Assembly (NCBI GenBank): GCA_946186115.1
Contig: CAMHLV010000007.1
Span: 1 to 64,000 of the forward strand
Direction: 5' to 3'
Length of the DNA stretch: 64,000 bases
Source: an uncultured Prevotella sp.
GTDB taxonomy: Bacteria > Bacteroidota > Bacteroidia > Bacteroidales > Bacteroidaceae
A model generated the notes under the pieces. It was not told where the DNA came from and ran no database searches. It saw nothing but the letters and a program-made list of their open reading frames with translations. Both the position numbers and the translations under genes were made by a program. Every line of letters begins with the position of its first letter. The first letter of the stretch is position 1. Below, piece after piece: positions 25,880 through 42,155 of this stretch.

Positions 25880-28006
25880 ATGAGTAAAATTAAAACTATA
25901 AGTATGGCGGCTATGGTAATGTTGTCATCTATGATGCAGTTGACTGCATGCAAAGATTCAACCCGTGAGAATCCCCTGTTGACGGAGAGTAATCTTCCTT
26001 TTGGTGCACCAGATTTCAGTAAGATAGAAGTGAGTGACTATCTGCCGGCTTTCGAGGCGGCTATCAAACAGAACCGAGAAGAGATAGCAGCCATTGTTGA
26101 AAACAAAGACTCTGCAACTTTCGAAAACACCATCCTTGCACTTGAAGAGAGCGGTAAGACCCTCGATCGTGTAAGTGCTGTATTCTTTGCCTTGCTTGAG
26201 GCAGACAAGACACCAGAACTCAGTGAGACGGAGAAGAAAGTGAAACCTATGCTTACTGAACTCGAAAACGACATCTCGTTCAATAAGCAGTTGTTTGAGC
26301 GTATTAAACAGGTTTACGATCGTGAATACCAGATCCTTCAAGGCGAAGACCAGAAACTTCTCGATGAGACTTATAAGGCTTTTGTGCGCAAGGGAGCCTT
26401 GCTTTCTGACGAAAAGATGGCTCGCATGAAGGAAATCAACATGCGTATTTCTGAACTGCAGACAGAGTGGGGTGACATGCTTACTAATGCCACAAACGAC
26501 GCTGTAGTGTGGGTGGACAAGAAGGAGGACTTGGCTGGTATGAGCGATGCCGATATTGCACAATGTGCTAAGGATGCTGAAAGTCGTGGTAAGAAGGCCC
26601 CATACGCTATTGTCATCGTCAACACTACACAGCAGCAGCCTCTGGCCTGTCTCGACAACCGCGATTTGCGTAGGAAAATCTTTGAAGCTTCTGTTCATCG
26701 TGCTGACGGCACTGGTAAGTATAACACCTATCCCATAGTGGTGGAGATGGCCAAATTGCGTGCCGAGAAGGCTGAACTCATGGACTTCCCCAACTACGCT
26801 GCCTATTCGCTGGACGACACGATGGCCAAAACTCCAGATAATGTCTATTCTTTCCTGAGGAATCTCATTAGCAAGTACACGCCAAAAGCAGAAGCCGAGA
26901 CGAAAGTCATAGAAGACTATGCCCGCCAAACCATGGGCGCTGACTTCCAGTTACAGCCTTACGACCGCTTCTACTATTCTGCTAAGATGAAAAAAGAACA
27001 GTTGGATTTGGACGATGACGAAGTAAAGCCTTATTTCAACGTTGACAGTGTGCTTGTAAATGGCGTGTTCTATGCCGCCAACCGAGTTTACGGACTGACT
27101 TTCAAGGAGCGTGATGATATTCCCGTTTATCATCCTGACATGAAGGTGTTCGAGGTTGTAGATAAGGGCGGAAAGACTATTGCTCTCTTCTATTGTGACT
27201 ATTTCCGCCGTCCAACAAAGCGTGGAGGTGCCTGGATGGATGCTTTTGCCGAGCAGAGTCGTCAACGTCAGCAACTGCCTATCATATTCAATGTTTGTAA
27301 CAGTGCCAAGGCTCCCGAGGGACAACCCTCGCTATTAACATGGGATGAGGTGACTACCATGTTCCACGAATTCGGGCACGCTTTGCATGGTATGCTCTCT
27401 GACTGTCAATATAACCGTTTGAGTGGCACTAGCGTGGCACGTGACTTCGTGGAGATGCCATCACAATTCAATGAGTCATTTGCCACTATCCCTGAGGTGT
27501 TCGATCATTATGCGCGTCATTACAAGACAGGTGACCCCATGCCTATCGACCTAAAGGAGCGCATGCTGAAAAGTATCAACTTCCAGACTGCTTATGCTCT
27601 CGGTGAGAACCTCGCTGCTACTTGCGTTGACTTGGCTTGGCATATGTTGTCTTCAAGTGCAATTCCCACTGTCGAGAATGCTCCTGCTTTTGAGACTGAC
27701 GCTTTGGAAAAGGTTGGATTATTGAATGCTCAGATACCGCCCCGCTACGGTACTAGTTACTTCAATCATGTGTGGGGTGGAGGCTATGCTGCCGGTTACT
27801 ATAGCTATTTGTGGACAGAAGTGCTGGCAGTAAACATTGCAGATGTCTTTGCTCAGCGAGGACCCCTGAAGCCTGAAACAGGCCAAGACTTCAGAGACAA
27901 AATATTGAGTCGTGGAAATACAGGCGACCTCATGCAGATGTTTACTGATTTCACAGGGATGCAAGCTCCTGACGCAACAAGTCTGCTAAAGGCAAGAGGC
28001 CTTTAG
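25880..28006 (+). CDS. dcp: M3 family oligopeptidase lipoprotein (peptidyl-dipeptidase Dcp type)
   Basis: The 708-aa zinc metallopeptidase of family M3 has the HExxH site in FHEFGHALHG (about residues 495-504) and a downstream third zinc ligand region. The N-terminus MSKIKTISMAAMVMLSSMMQLTACKDS has a lipobox (LTAC), so the enzyme is probably a periplasmic or membrane-anchored lipoprotein. Dcp enzymes remove C-terminal dipeptides from oligopeptides and feed peptide catabolism. The stretch PVYHPDMKVFEV and the C-terminal YGTSYFNHVWGGGYAAGYYSYLW are characteristic. It follows the kinase by 42 nt. Its last codons form one arm of a terminator hairpin. Confidence 0.93.
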   Translation: MSKIKTISMAAMVMLSSMMQLTACKDSTRENPLLTESNLPFGAPDFSKIEVSDYLPAFEAAIKQNREEIAAIVENKDSATFENTILALEESGKTLDRVSAVFFALLEADKTPELSETEKKVKPMLTELENDISFNKQLFERIKQVYDREYQILQGEDQKLLDETYKAFVRKGALLSDEKMARMKEINMRISELQTEWGDMLTNATNDAVVWVDKKEDLAGMSDADIAQCAKDAESRGKKAPYAIVIVNTTQQQPLACLDNRDLRRKIFEASVHRADGTGKYNTYPIVVEMAKLRAEKAELMDFPNYAAYSLDDTMAKTPDNVYSFLRNLISKYTPKAEAETKVIEDYARQTMGADFQLQPYDRFYYSAKMKKEQLDLDDDEVKPYFNVDSVLVNGVFYAANRVYGLTFKERDDIPVYHPDMKVFEVVDKGGKTIALFYCDYFRRPTKRGGAWMDAFAEQSRQRQQLPIIFNVCNSAKAPEGQPSLLTWDEVTTMFHEFGHALHGMLSDCQYNRLSGTSVARDFVEMPSQFNESFATIPEVFDHYARHYKTGDPMPIDLKERMLKSINFQTAYALGENLAATCVDLAWHMLSSSAIPTVENAPAFETDALEKVGLLNAQIPPRYGTSYFNHVWGGGYAAGYYSYLWTEVLAVNIADVFAQRGPLKPETGQDFRDKILSRGNTGDLMQMFTDFTGMQAPDATSLLKARGL

Positions 28007-28014
28007 CAGACTTG
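27978..28014. terminator. Bidirectional hairpin overlapping the dcp stop codon
   Basis: A perfect 16-bp stem (CAAGTCTGCTAAAGGC / GCCTTTAGCAGACTTG) with a 5-nt loop lies between the convergent dcp and bcp genes. The left arm and part of the right arm are dcp coding sequence; the TAG stop is at 28004-28006. The T-tract is weak (GATTTGG). Confidence 0.75.
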
Positions 28015-28028
28015 ATTTGGCATTCGTC

Positions 28029-28481
28029 TTATCGCTGAAGAATCTGCTCGGCGTGTTCCTTGGTCTTTACCTGCTTGCCGGCAAATATCTGCTCGATAAT
28101 GCCTTCTTCGTTGATGACAAAGGTGGTACGAATGGTACCGACGGTCTTCTTGCCGTACATGTTTTTCTCGCCCCAGGCTCCCATCGCCTCAAGCAATTCA
28201 TGGTTGATGTCGGCTATCAATGGGAATGGAAGTTCATATTTCTCCTTGAATTTCTGATGCGAAGCGGCTGAGTCTTTGCTGACTCCTACCACTTCGTATC
28301 CGGCATTTTGCAGCGCACTATAGTTGTCGCGAAGGCTACAAGCCTCTGCTGTACATCCGCTGGTGTTATCCTTCGGATAGAAGTACAGCACCAATTTCCT
28401 GCCTTTAAAATCACTCAGACGGATATCCCGTCCCTGTTCGTCTTTGCCCAATATTTCGGGCGCTCTGTCACCAATGTTCAT
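28029..28481 (-). CDS. bcp: Thioredoxin-dependent peroxiredoxin (Bcp/PrxQ)
   Basis: The 150-aa cytoplasmic protein reduces hydrogen and organic peroxides using thioredoxin. It shows FYPKDNTSGCTAEACSLRD, with the peroxidatic Cys in SGCT and the resolving Cys five residues later in EACS, the PrxQ pattern. Then come GYEVVGVSKDSAASHQKF and a conserved C-terminal half. Length is normal for the family. It starts 21 nt after the GH2 gene upstream and may be read from that operon, though a promoter in the gap cannot be excluded. It may protect against oxygen in an anaerobe. Confidence 0.95.
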   Translation of the reverse strand: MNIGDRAPEILGKDEQGRDIRLSDFKGRKLVLYFYPKDNTSGCTAEACSLRDNYSALQNAGYEVVGVSKDSAASHQKFKEKYELPFPLIADINHELLEAMGAWGEKNMYGKKTVGTIRTTFVINEEGIIEQIFAGKQVKTKEHAEQILQR

Positions 28482-28502
28482 AGTATATTTCTTTTTTATC
28501 TG

Positions 28503-35277
<6,775 letters not shown>

Positions 35278-35283
35278 AATCCT

Positions 35284-37992
35284 TTATTTCTGAAACAGCC
35301 AGTCGACCTCAGTAGAGGGGCCGTTGAGACCGCAATCGCGAGGGTTGATATGACTTTCGGTAAAGCCTGCTACCATGATGATGCCCTTTGGCAGGCGTAA
35401 CGTCTGACGGCCGGCAGGCAGTGTGTATTGATGGATATTTACTTTGGGCATCTGGACGATGCTAATGGCATTGGTCAGGATAGGTTCGGCCTGTCCGTAT
35501 TCGTTGCCGGTGGCATCAATTTCGAGCTTTGGTGGCTTGGCCCATTTGGGATCGTCATCCTGGAAGAAGCCGACAAGGAGTTTGATGGGCTTTTCGCTTT
35601 CGAACTCGATGGTCGTTCCTACGATGCGGGTGGTGTCGCGATTGAGTACGAGGGCCTGCAGGTCGACCAGTTCAGGAGCCAGCGAGTCGACAGGTGTGTC
35701 TGGGCGGTTCTCGAAGAGGATGGCACCTTTCTGTAGAGAAGTGGTGGTAAGACCCAGCGAAGAACCGCTGGGAATCGTGGCTATGCCAGAGAGTAGAGTA
35801 ACACCAGCAGGCTTGGCAGGCAGTATTTTTGCATCCGTCTGTGCCACAGGGTGCTTCAGCTTCTCGATATTCGCCTTGAAAGCATCGAGTTCTTCTTGAT
35901 AGACCACAGCCAGTTCGGACCATGACTTCATCTTACCGTCATCACCACCCACAGGAATACGGCGCTGTGCCGTCTGCATTGAGTTGGCATAGAGATAGTT
36001 CTTATCGGCTAGTGCTGTCAGTGCGTGCCAAGACTTCATGCTTTGTTCCATCAGTGGCATGGCGGCATCGAGATATTTCATGTCCTTAGTCCATTTGTAA
36101 AGCAGCACCTGCTCGGCAGCGAGGACCTTATAACGGAAAGCATCGGCAAAGCGCAGATAGCACTCAATGTCATCGCGTAAACGTAGGAACTCGTCGGCGT
36201 GGCGGGAAGGTTTGACGGCGATACTGCTAATTGCTTTGGCGGCATTCATACCGTGGGCAACACATTGGTTGACGATGTCCAGCGGCAACTCACCCTTGTG
36301 TGGTTGTCCTTTGTATTCCTTCTCGACATATTCGATGAGCTTCTCACCCTGTGGTCCGCAGCTCTCGTAGAATCCTGGGTAGATGGTGTACTTATAGGGA
36401 TTGACCAGTTGGGCTATCTTCATACCGAGCAGTAGCGTCTGACGATTACCCTCGGTGATGCCGAAGCGGCGCAACAACTTGGGAGCTATCTCGCCCGACT
36501 CGTCATAAGCCGTCAGCAGGTGGCCGGCACTGATGGTGTCAATGCCATAGTAGTCTGCCAGTACTTGTTTCCAATATGAGCGGTCGTCACCACGCTGGTC
36601 GTTCCAAGCATAACGGCCCCAGGCACGATACCACATCCAGTCGCGGTCCAACTGCTTTAATCGCTCGCCGTTGGGCAGTTTGTCGGCCGTATAGGGCCAG
36701 TCCCAATAAGAAGCTTGGGGATAGAGATGCAAGCCTTTGGAGTGGTGGACGCGGTGCATAGCCTGAATGGCCTTTTGGGTAAAGGCAGGTGATGACCAGC
36801 GCCATGGTTCCAGATTGGCCAGGATGTGTACATTATCAATATGTACGGGAGCTGCTGCTGCCAACTGACGATGTGTCTCACCCCAAGGACCTCCCGGCTC
36901 GTAGGTCGTCAGCGATTCTCCTGTATATTTTGACATGGTATAGATGTTCGGGTAGAGGGGCAAAGTTTCCTTCAGCACGCGTGGTCCATCGGTATCGTGG
37001 GACCGGAGCACGATGGGGGGAAGATCCGACTGGGTGGTAACGGCTGAACCGTTGCCCATACGACCAATGGCTGCCAATCCGTCTTTGATGCCGGGGATGA
37101 TGGTCTCCTTCATCCATTTGATGTCGTCGTCGATGCCACTGATTGCCTCACCTAAGCAGACTAACAAGCCGACATTGGGATATTTCTCGATGAAGGCAGC
37201 AATACTCTTGCGGGTATAGTCGCTGATCAGCGGTGTGATGGGACGATGGCGGTCCTGGGTCTTCAGTCCGTAATGGTCGGCAAAGGGCTTGCTGAGGATG
37301 ATGTTATAGAACATCTGGATGACGGCAATACCGCGGCGGTCGGCTTCATGGGTAAGGAATGAAAAGACTTCTTCGTTTTTCTTGAATGTCTCCTCATCGA
37401 CCTCTAAAGCAAAGGGATAGTCCTTTAACTTCACCAACGAGGCAAAGGGATGACCGTTCCAGAGGTAGAGAGAATTCATCTTGTTCTCGACCATCATGTC
37501 GAGGTACTTCACCCATTCCGCCTTGTCGTAGAACCAGGGAAAGTTCTCTGGAGTATAGGGGTATTCATAGACAGCATGTCCAGGCAGATAAACCGTCTTC
37601 TGAAGTCCAATGCACGTGCCACGCATTACCATCTGTGGCTGTTCGGCCGTAGACTGTATGCTATTTAGCGCTCCCGCCATCTTGATGCGCTCCGCAAGTT
37701 CTACGCATCCGTATATGACACCACTGCCGTCGTTTCCCGACACCAGTATGCCTTTCTTGTCGCTGCTTATTACGTAGCCCTCGGAAGGTCCGCTGCCCAC
37801 GTTGAGCAAGGTGATACGTGTTCCCTTTTTAGGAGACACATCATAGCCCATAGCCGTCAGTTTGTCTTTCAGATATTGTGCAGCATAAAGTTCGCGGTTT
37901 GACGCATTCTTGTGTGTAATTATTCTGACCTTCTGAGCCATAATAGTCAGAGTCAGACATGTCACGATACTTAAAACTATTATCCTTTTCAT
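35284..37992 (-). CDS. Exported glycosidase with GH67N/GH20b-like N-terminal domain
   Basis: The 902-aa protein has a signal peptide (MKRIIVLSIVTCLTLTIMAQ). Its N-terminal alpha/beta domain (about 20-120; NRELYAAQYLKDKLTAMGYDV, GVIYGCVELAERI) is the kind that precedes barrels of GH67, GH20 and GH84-related enzymes. A TIM barrel follows (about 130-500; WVKYLDMMVENKMNSLYLWN, RGIAVIQMFYNI), then a helical region and a C-terminal beta-sandwich (620-902). Similar Bacteroides proteins are named alpha-galacturonidase or alpha-glucuronidase-like, so an acidic-sugar glycosidase is a fair guess, but I cannot point to catalytic residues. It is first in the operon with the GH43-GH2 and LacZ-type genes. 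Confidence 0.65.
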   Translation of the reverse strand: MKRIIVLSIVTCLTLTIMAQKVRIITHKNASNRELYAAQYLKDKLTAMGYDVSPKKGTRITLLNVGSGPSEGYVISSDKKGILVSGNDGSGVIYGCVELAERIKMAGALNSIQSTAEQPQMVMRGTCIGLQKTVYLPGHAVYEYPYTPENFPWFYDKAEWVKYLDMMVENKMNSLYLWNGHPFASLVKLKDYPFALEVDEETFKKNEEVFSFLTHEADRRGIAVIQMFYNIILSKPFADHYGLKTQDRHRPITPLISDYTRKSIAAFIEKYPNVGLLVCLGEAISGIDDDIKWMKETIIPGIKDGLAAIGRMGNGSAVTTQSDLPPIVLRSHDTDGPRVLKETLPLYPNIYTMSKYTGESLTTYEPGGPWGETHRQLAAAAPVHIDNVHILANLEPWRWSSPAFTQKAIQAMHRVHHSKGLHLYPQASYWDWPYTADKLPNGERLKQLDRDWMWYRAWGRYAWNDQRGDDRSYWKQVLADYYGIDTISAGHLLTAYDESGEIAPKLLRRFGITEGNRQTLLLGMKIAQLVNPYKYTIYPGFYESCGPQGEKLIEYVEKEYKGQPHKGELPLDIVNQCVAHGMNAAKAISSIAVKPSRHADEFLRLRDDIECYLRFADAFRYKVLAAEQVLLYKWTKDMKYLDAAMPLMEQSMKSWHALTALADKNYLYANSMQTAQRRIPVGGDDGKMKSWSELAVVYQEELDAFKANIEKLKHPVAQTDAKILPAKPAGVTLLSGIATIPSGSSLGLTTTSLQKGAILFENRPDTPVDSLAPELVDLQALVLNRDTTRIVGTTIEFESEKPIKLLVGFFQDDDPKWAKPPKLEIDATGNEYGQAEPILTNAISIVQMPKVNIHQYTLPAGRQTLRLPKGIIMVAGFTESHINPRDCGLNGPSTEVDWLFQK

Positions 37993-38155
37993 ATCATCTG
38001 TCTTGTTGCAATATTATATATAAAAGACTGACATGCTGCCGCTTTGTCATCATATTCAGGGTGTGTCGGTTAAAACAAACAAGCCATTGCATCCTTTTTC
38101 CATGCTAATGCAGAAAAAAACGGAGACAGAAGGTGTTCCATTGGAAGAAAATGCT

Positions 38156-38163
38156 TAACTTTG
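38156..38163 (+). promoter_or_regulatory. -7 element of the glycosyltransferase pair
   Basis: TAACTTTG lies 25 nt before the ATG at 38189. A clear -33 TTTG is absent at the usual distance. The rest of 37993-38155 shows no gene. Confidence 0.45.
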
Positions 38164-38188
38164 CAATCGATATTGATTTTAGAATACT

Positions 38189-39463
38189 ATGCGTGTACTT
38201 TTAGTGAATACGAGTGAGAGAACGGGTGGTGCTGCCGTGGCGGCGAACCGCCTGATGGAGGCGTTGAATAACAATGGCGTCAAGGTCAAGATGCTGGTGC
38301 GTGACAAGGAAACGCAGCAGGTGACAGTCAGTGCGCTGCCCAAGTCGTGGCGGTTGCAGTGGCATTTCCTGTGGGAACGGCTCGTGATATGGATGCACTT
38401 GGGCTTCAAGCGCGAGCACCTATTTGATATTGATATTGCCAACAGCGGCACGGACATCACGAAGCTCCCAGAGTTTAAGGAAGCAGACGTCATCCACTTG
38501 CATTGGGTAAATCAGGGCATGCTGTCGCTAAAAGATATTCAGCGGATTCTGGCATCGGGGAAACCTGTGGTTTGGACCATGCACGATATTTGGCCGGTAA
38601 CGGCTATCTGCCACTATGCCCGTGGTTGCGAGCAGTACCATGTGGAATGCCAGGATTGTCCACTGCTTCCTGGAAAGAATAAGAAGGGACTGGCCAACAA
38701 GGTATGGAAGAAGAAAGCTGAAATACTTAAAGGACATAACATCACTTTTGTAACATGCAGCGAGTGGCTGGCTGAAGAGGCGTGTAAGAGTGCACTGCTT
38801 CATGGACAGAACATCATAAGTATTCCTAACACCATCGATACCAACATCTTCCGTTTACAATACAAGAAAAAACCAAAGCAACATTTCGGACTGCCAGAAG
38901 ACAGAAGCTACATTCTCTTTGTTTCGCAGCGTGTGACCGATCCGCGGAAAGGAATGGACTATTTCGTGGAGGCTATACGCATACTGGTCGATATGCATCC
39001 GGAAATACGCGAAAAAATGGGTGTTGCCATACTTGGCGGCCATGCCGAGGAGGTGGCATCGCGACTTGCAATGCCGGCCTATCCATTAGGCTATGTCAGC
39101 GACCCAGAATACGTTGCTCAGGCGTATAGCGTTGCCGACGTGTTTGTATTACCATCTTTAGAGGACAACCTGCCAAACACCATCATGGAGGCTATGGCCT
39201 GCGCTATACCCTGTGTGGGATTCAGGACCGGCGGAATTCCTGAGATGATAGACCACCGTAAGAACGGCTATGTAGCCAACCCCTGTGATGCTGACGACCT
39301 GGCCCGTGGCCTAAATTATGTATTATTTGAGGCCGACTATGACTCACTAATGAACAAATGTCTAAGCAAGGTGGCTCGCAGCTATTCGCAGCGGAACGTA
39401 GCCCGCAGATATACAGAAGTTTACGAACAAGCCTTTCGTCCCCAACGACACTGTAAATCATGA
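38189..39463 (+). CDS. Glycosyltransferase family 4
   Basis: The 424-aa cytoplasmic enzyme has a two-Rossmann GT4 architecture. The N-terminal half begins MRVLLVNTSERTGGAAVAANRLMEAL and includes KPVVWTMHDIWPVTAICHYARGC, as in WcaC-like transferases. The C-terminal half has ILFVSQRVTDPRKGMDYFVEA, VADVFVLPSLEDNLPNTIMEAMACAIPCVGF and GGIPEMI, the E-x7-E nucleotide-sugar site. It retains anomeric configuration and probably builds a surface polysaccharide or lipid-linked glycan. Its stop overlaps the ATG of the next transferase by four bases, so the two are translationally coupled. The sugar and acceptor are unknown. Confidence 0.9.
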   Translation: MRVLLVNTSERTGGAAVAANRLMEALNNNGVKVKMLVRDKETQQVTVSALPKSWRLQWHFLWERLVIWMHLGFKREHLFDIDIANSGTDITKLPEFKEADVIHLHWVNQGMLSLKDIQRILASGKPVVWTMHDIWPVTAICHYARGCEQYHVECQDCPLLPGKNKKGLANKVWKKKAEILKGHNITFVTCSEWLAEEACKSALLHGQNIISIPNTIDTNIFRLQYKKKPKQHFGLPEDRSYILFVSQRVTDPRKGMDYFVEAIRILVDMHPEIREKMGVAILGGHAEEVASRLAMPAYPLGYVSDPEYVAQAYSVADVFVLPSLEDNLPNTIMEAMACAIPCVGFRTGGIPEMIDHRKNGYVANPCDADDLARGLNYVLFEADYDSLMNKCLSKVARSYSQRNVARRYTEVYEQAFRPQRHCKS

Positions 39464-40245
39464 ACAAAGCAATACGCATCTCCATAGTCACCATCACCTA
39501 TAATGCTTCCAGCACGTTGCAACGCACGTTGGACAGTGTGGCGCAGCAGAGCTATCAGCACTTGGAACACCTGATTATTGACGGTGCTTCTAAGGATGAC
39601 ACTGTGAAAATAGCCCAGTGTTATCAGGCGTCGGTCCCTTATGAGGTCAGTATCCAGTCGGAGTCCGACAAGGGACTATATGATGCGATGAACAAAGGCT
39701 TAATCAAGGCCACAGGAGACTATATCCTATTCCTCAACGCTGGTGACGCGCTGCATGCCGAGGATACCCTTGAAACGGTAGTCAATACTGTAATATCTTC
39801 CTCATCTTCGATAGGCACAGGGTATCCTGCCGTGGTTTATGGTGATACTGCTATGACTGATAGCAATGGTAATTTTCTGAGACTGCGTCGCCATCGTCCG
39901 CCTCAGGTGCTGACGTGGCGCTCTTTCAAGCAAGGTATGCTGGTTTGCCATCAGGCTTTTTATGTGCGCCTTGACATTGCCCGTCAGTTTCCATACGACC
40001 TGCAATACCGCCATTCGGCTGATGTTGATTGGTGTATTCGCATTATGAAGGAGGCAGAACGTCAGGACCTGCCTTTAGTGAACAGCGGTGCTGTATTGGC
40101 CGATTTTGAGGTGGGGGGTGACAGTACACAGAACCATCACGCGTCGCTCAAGGAGCGTTACCGCGTGATGGCACTTCATTATGGTAAGGTTCAAACGTTT
40201 CTTATGCATTGTTGGTTTTTGGTGCGTGCTGTCATTAAGAGATAG
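39460..40245 (+). CDS. Glycosyltransferase family 2
   Basis: The 261-aa inverting transferase is of the GT-A fold. It begins RISIVTITYNASSTLQRTLDSVAQQSY, then HLIIDGASKDDT and SEPD-like SDKGLYDAMNKGLIKATGDYILFLNAGD, where the acidic pair of the nucleotide-sugar site sits. It matches the WcaE/colanic-acid-like GT2 group by pattern and length. It overlaps the GT4 gene by ATGA and presumably adds the next sugar in the same glycan. Its stop lies 2 nt from that of the convergent amylase, so no room is left for a separate terminator. Confidence 0.9.
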   Translation: MNKAIRISIVTITYNASSTLQRTLDSVAQQSYQHLEHLIIDGASKDDTVKIAQCYQASVPYEVSIQSESDKGLYDAMNKGLIKATGDYILFLNAGDALHAEDTLETVVNTVISSSSSIGTGYPAVVYGDTAMTDSNGNFLRLRRHRPPQVLTWRSFKQGMLVCHQAFYVRLDIARQFPYDLQYRHSADVDWCIRIMKEAERQDLPLVNSGAVLADFEVGGDSTQNHHASLKERYRVMALHYGKVQTFLMHCWFLVRAVIKR

Positions 40246-40247
40246 CA

Positions 40248-42032
40248 CTATTTCACCATCACCTTTTTCCCGTTGACGATATATACACCGTGCTGTGGGG
40301 TTTTAACCTCCCTGCCGTCAAGGGTATATATTTTTGTCGTGCCTGTTGGTGTGTCAGCTTTGACTGGAACGATGCCAGTGACGACACCCTGCAAGGCTCC
40401 TGCTTCATTGTAGTAGCCGCCGTTCGAGAAGTCGAGGTCGCTGGTTTGGGCGGCATTGTTTGACTTGCTGTCGTTGAAAATAATTTGTGTAGGTTGTGTT
40501 GTCAGCGTTCCCGTGTATGTCCATTTCCAGATGTTCTTTCCGTTGTTGGTCCCCACCTTGGTACAAAGTTGGCCTGGCCAACTGCCTCCCGTATAATTAT
40601 TCTTACTATCCCATGCCCAGCACTTCACGGTAGTCCATGAATTGGGTGCCTCAAAGAAGGCACATATTTCACCGTCGTTGACGACGCAGCCGTCAGGAGC
40701 AGTAAAGCTGTCCTCGTGGATATTGTCAAGGGCCGAGATATCTACGCTATTGCTGACATACATCTTGTAGTTGGTGCCTTCAACTGCCAGCTTGTAACCA
40801 TCTGTCGATGTCGTGGCACTGCCTAACAGCAGCAGTACGTTGCCGTTGGTGCCTTGTACGTTAAGCACGAAGCCGTTGCCGGAGGCCGTTTTGCTGACAA
40901 TGGTGCTTTGGTTGTGGATGCCGGCGGCTTTGCGCACCAGAATCTGCTTCTTGATGGCTGTCTTGTAAGTCATCCAGTGCCTGAGGAACACGCAGGGCGT
41001 GCCGGGCAGGGTGAGGATAAAGGCATTGGCTGCCTCGATATTGGCCAAGAGCGGTTGAGCTTTGTCGGCTCCGACACCTGTGTCGTGGTTGTCGATGAAG
41101 GTAACGGCATAGCGAGCATACTCTGCATCCGTGGATAGCGCAGCATCATTGAGCTTACTCCAGTTGGTGGCATTGGCGAAAACGTTGTTGATGTTCCACT
41201 TCATGGGGAAGTCAAAGGCAGCACTCTGAATAACATTGTTCACTTTCGTGCCGTTGATCCAAGTCACAAGTCCGGGCTTGCCGTCGTTCATCCAGTATTC
41301 GCCAACAGAGAACTCGGGTCTCACCGTGGTGCTGGTATTATAGAGTCCAGTATAATATGGGGAGTAGCCTGCCACCATGTCATAACGGAAACCGGTATAT
41401 CCTAAGTCGTTGAGCAGAAAATTCAGATAGGTAATGATGTTCTGCTGCACCTGTGCGTTGGTGTGGTCTAGGTCGCGTGAACCATCAAAGTCCGTACCGG
41501 TATCTTTGGCACCAGTGGTCTTTTTGCCACTCGGGCTCCATTGGCTAAGGTTTCCACTGTTGTTACACTCATCGGTATAACAAATAGCTGAGAAGTTTGT
41601 GTTGTCCCATGTCAGGGTGTAGCCGTTTTTCGACTCATTGGGGAAATCGCACCAACTGGTATTTCCACTCTTGTGGTTGATGACCACATCCTCGATAATG
41701 CCAGTACCCTTGGCTTTGAAAGTCCTAATCATCGAGCGCAGCTGGTCTTCGGTGCCAAAACAGCTGTTATGATTGAGCCACCAGATGTCAGCATAGCCCA
41801 TTTGCATGTTGTATGTGTTGCAGTAGCCACTCTGGGGCACCCAGATGAGGTCGAAGAACTGCGACATCTCGTCTGCCTGCGACTCCAGATTGGCCCAGTT
41901 CGTGTCCTCGTATGAGTCCCAGTAGAAGCCTTGCAGCATAACACCGTTGTAATTCTCAGGCCAGCCTTGTGACTTGACGGGCAGTACTGAAATAAGTGCT
42001 AACAGGAGAATAAAGGTAAAGAATCTTTTCAT
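40248..42032 (-). CDS. Secreted GH13 alpha-amylase with starch-binding module
   Basis: The 594-aa protein has a signal peptide (residues 1-21) and a GH13 barrel with all four conserved regions: DVVINH (115-120), GFRYDMVAGY with nucleophile Asp218, FSVGEYW with acid/base Glu245 and FIDNHD with Asp317. A starch-binding-like beta-sandwich (about 450-550; WTTVKCWAWDSKNNYTGG) and the sorting-type tail (IYTLDGREV...HGVYIVNGKKVMVK) follow. It hydrolyses alpha-1,4-glucans outside the inner membrane. It stands alone rather than in a sus cluster. A palindromic site upstream is shared with the pectate lyase operon. Confidence 0.93.
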   Translation of the reverse strand: MKRFFTFILLLALISVLPVKSQGWPENYNGVMLQGFYWDSYEDTNWANLESQADEMSQFFDLIWVPQSGYCNTYNMQMGYADIWWLNHNSCFGTEDQLRSMIRTFKAKGTGIIEDVVINHKSGNTSWCDFPNESKNGYTLTWDNTNFSAICYTDECNNSGNLSQWSPSGKKTTGAKDTGTDFDGSRDLDHTNAQVQQNIITYLNFLLNDLGYTGFRYDMVAGYSPYYTGLYNTSTTVRPEFSVGEYWMNDGKPGLVTWINGTKVNNVIQSAAFDFPMKWNINNVFANATNWSKLNDAALSTDAEYARYAVTFIDNHDTGVGADKAQPLLANIEAANAFILTLPGTPCVFLRHWMTYKTAIKKQILVRKAAGIHNQSTIVSKTASGNGFVLNVQGTNGNVLLLLGSATTSTDGYKLAVEGTNYKMYVSNSVDISALDNIHEDSFTAPDGCVVNDGEICAFFEAPNSWTTVKCWAWDSKNNYTGGSWPGQLCTKVGTNNGKNIWKWTYTGTLTTQPTQIIFNDSKSNNAAQTSDLDFSNGGYYNEAGALQGVVTGIVPVKADTPTGTTKIYTLDGREVKTPQHGVYIVNGKKVMVK

Positions 42033-42061
42033 AATTATCTGAAGTTATTGATATTACGTTG

Positions 42062-42069
42062 CAAAGATA
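42062..42069 (-). promoter_or_regulatory. -7 element of the amylase gene
   Basis: TATCTTTG on the minus strand lies 29 nt before the ATG at 42032. No good -33 TTTG is present, which fits a promoter that needs an activator. Confidence 0.5.
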
Positions 42070-42124
42070 GTGAAAAGTTAGAATATTTAAATCTATAGTT
42101 CAGGTTTATTATTATATCAGTATT

Positions 42125-42140
42125 GTGCAAACGGTTGCAC
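42125..42140. promoter_or_regulatory. Candidate operator GTGCAAACGGTTGCAC upstream of the amylase
   Basis: Palindrome with 6-bp arms (GTGCAA/TTGCAC) and a 4-nt centre, 56 nt upstream of the amylase -7 element. It matches the site upstream of the pectate lyase promoter (GTGCAAACGnTT). Confidence 0.45.
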
Positions 42141-42155
42141 GCTGTAGTTGGTCAT

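Noticed and set aside
25958..26929. 323-aa reverse-strand frame opposite dcp
   Set aside because: It is antisense to the conserved M3 peptidase gene and its sequence shows no family pattern.
40190..40202. TCAAACGTTTC resembling the GTGCAAACG operator
   Set aside because: It lies inside the 3' end of the GT2 gene with no promoter nearby, and only the central AAACGTTT matches.
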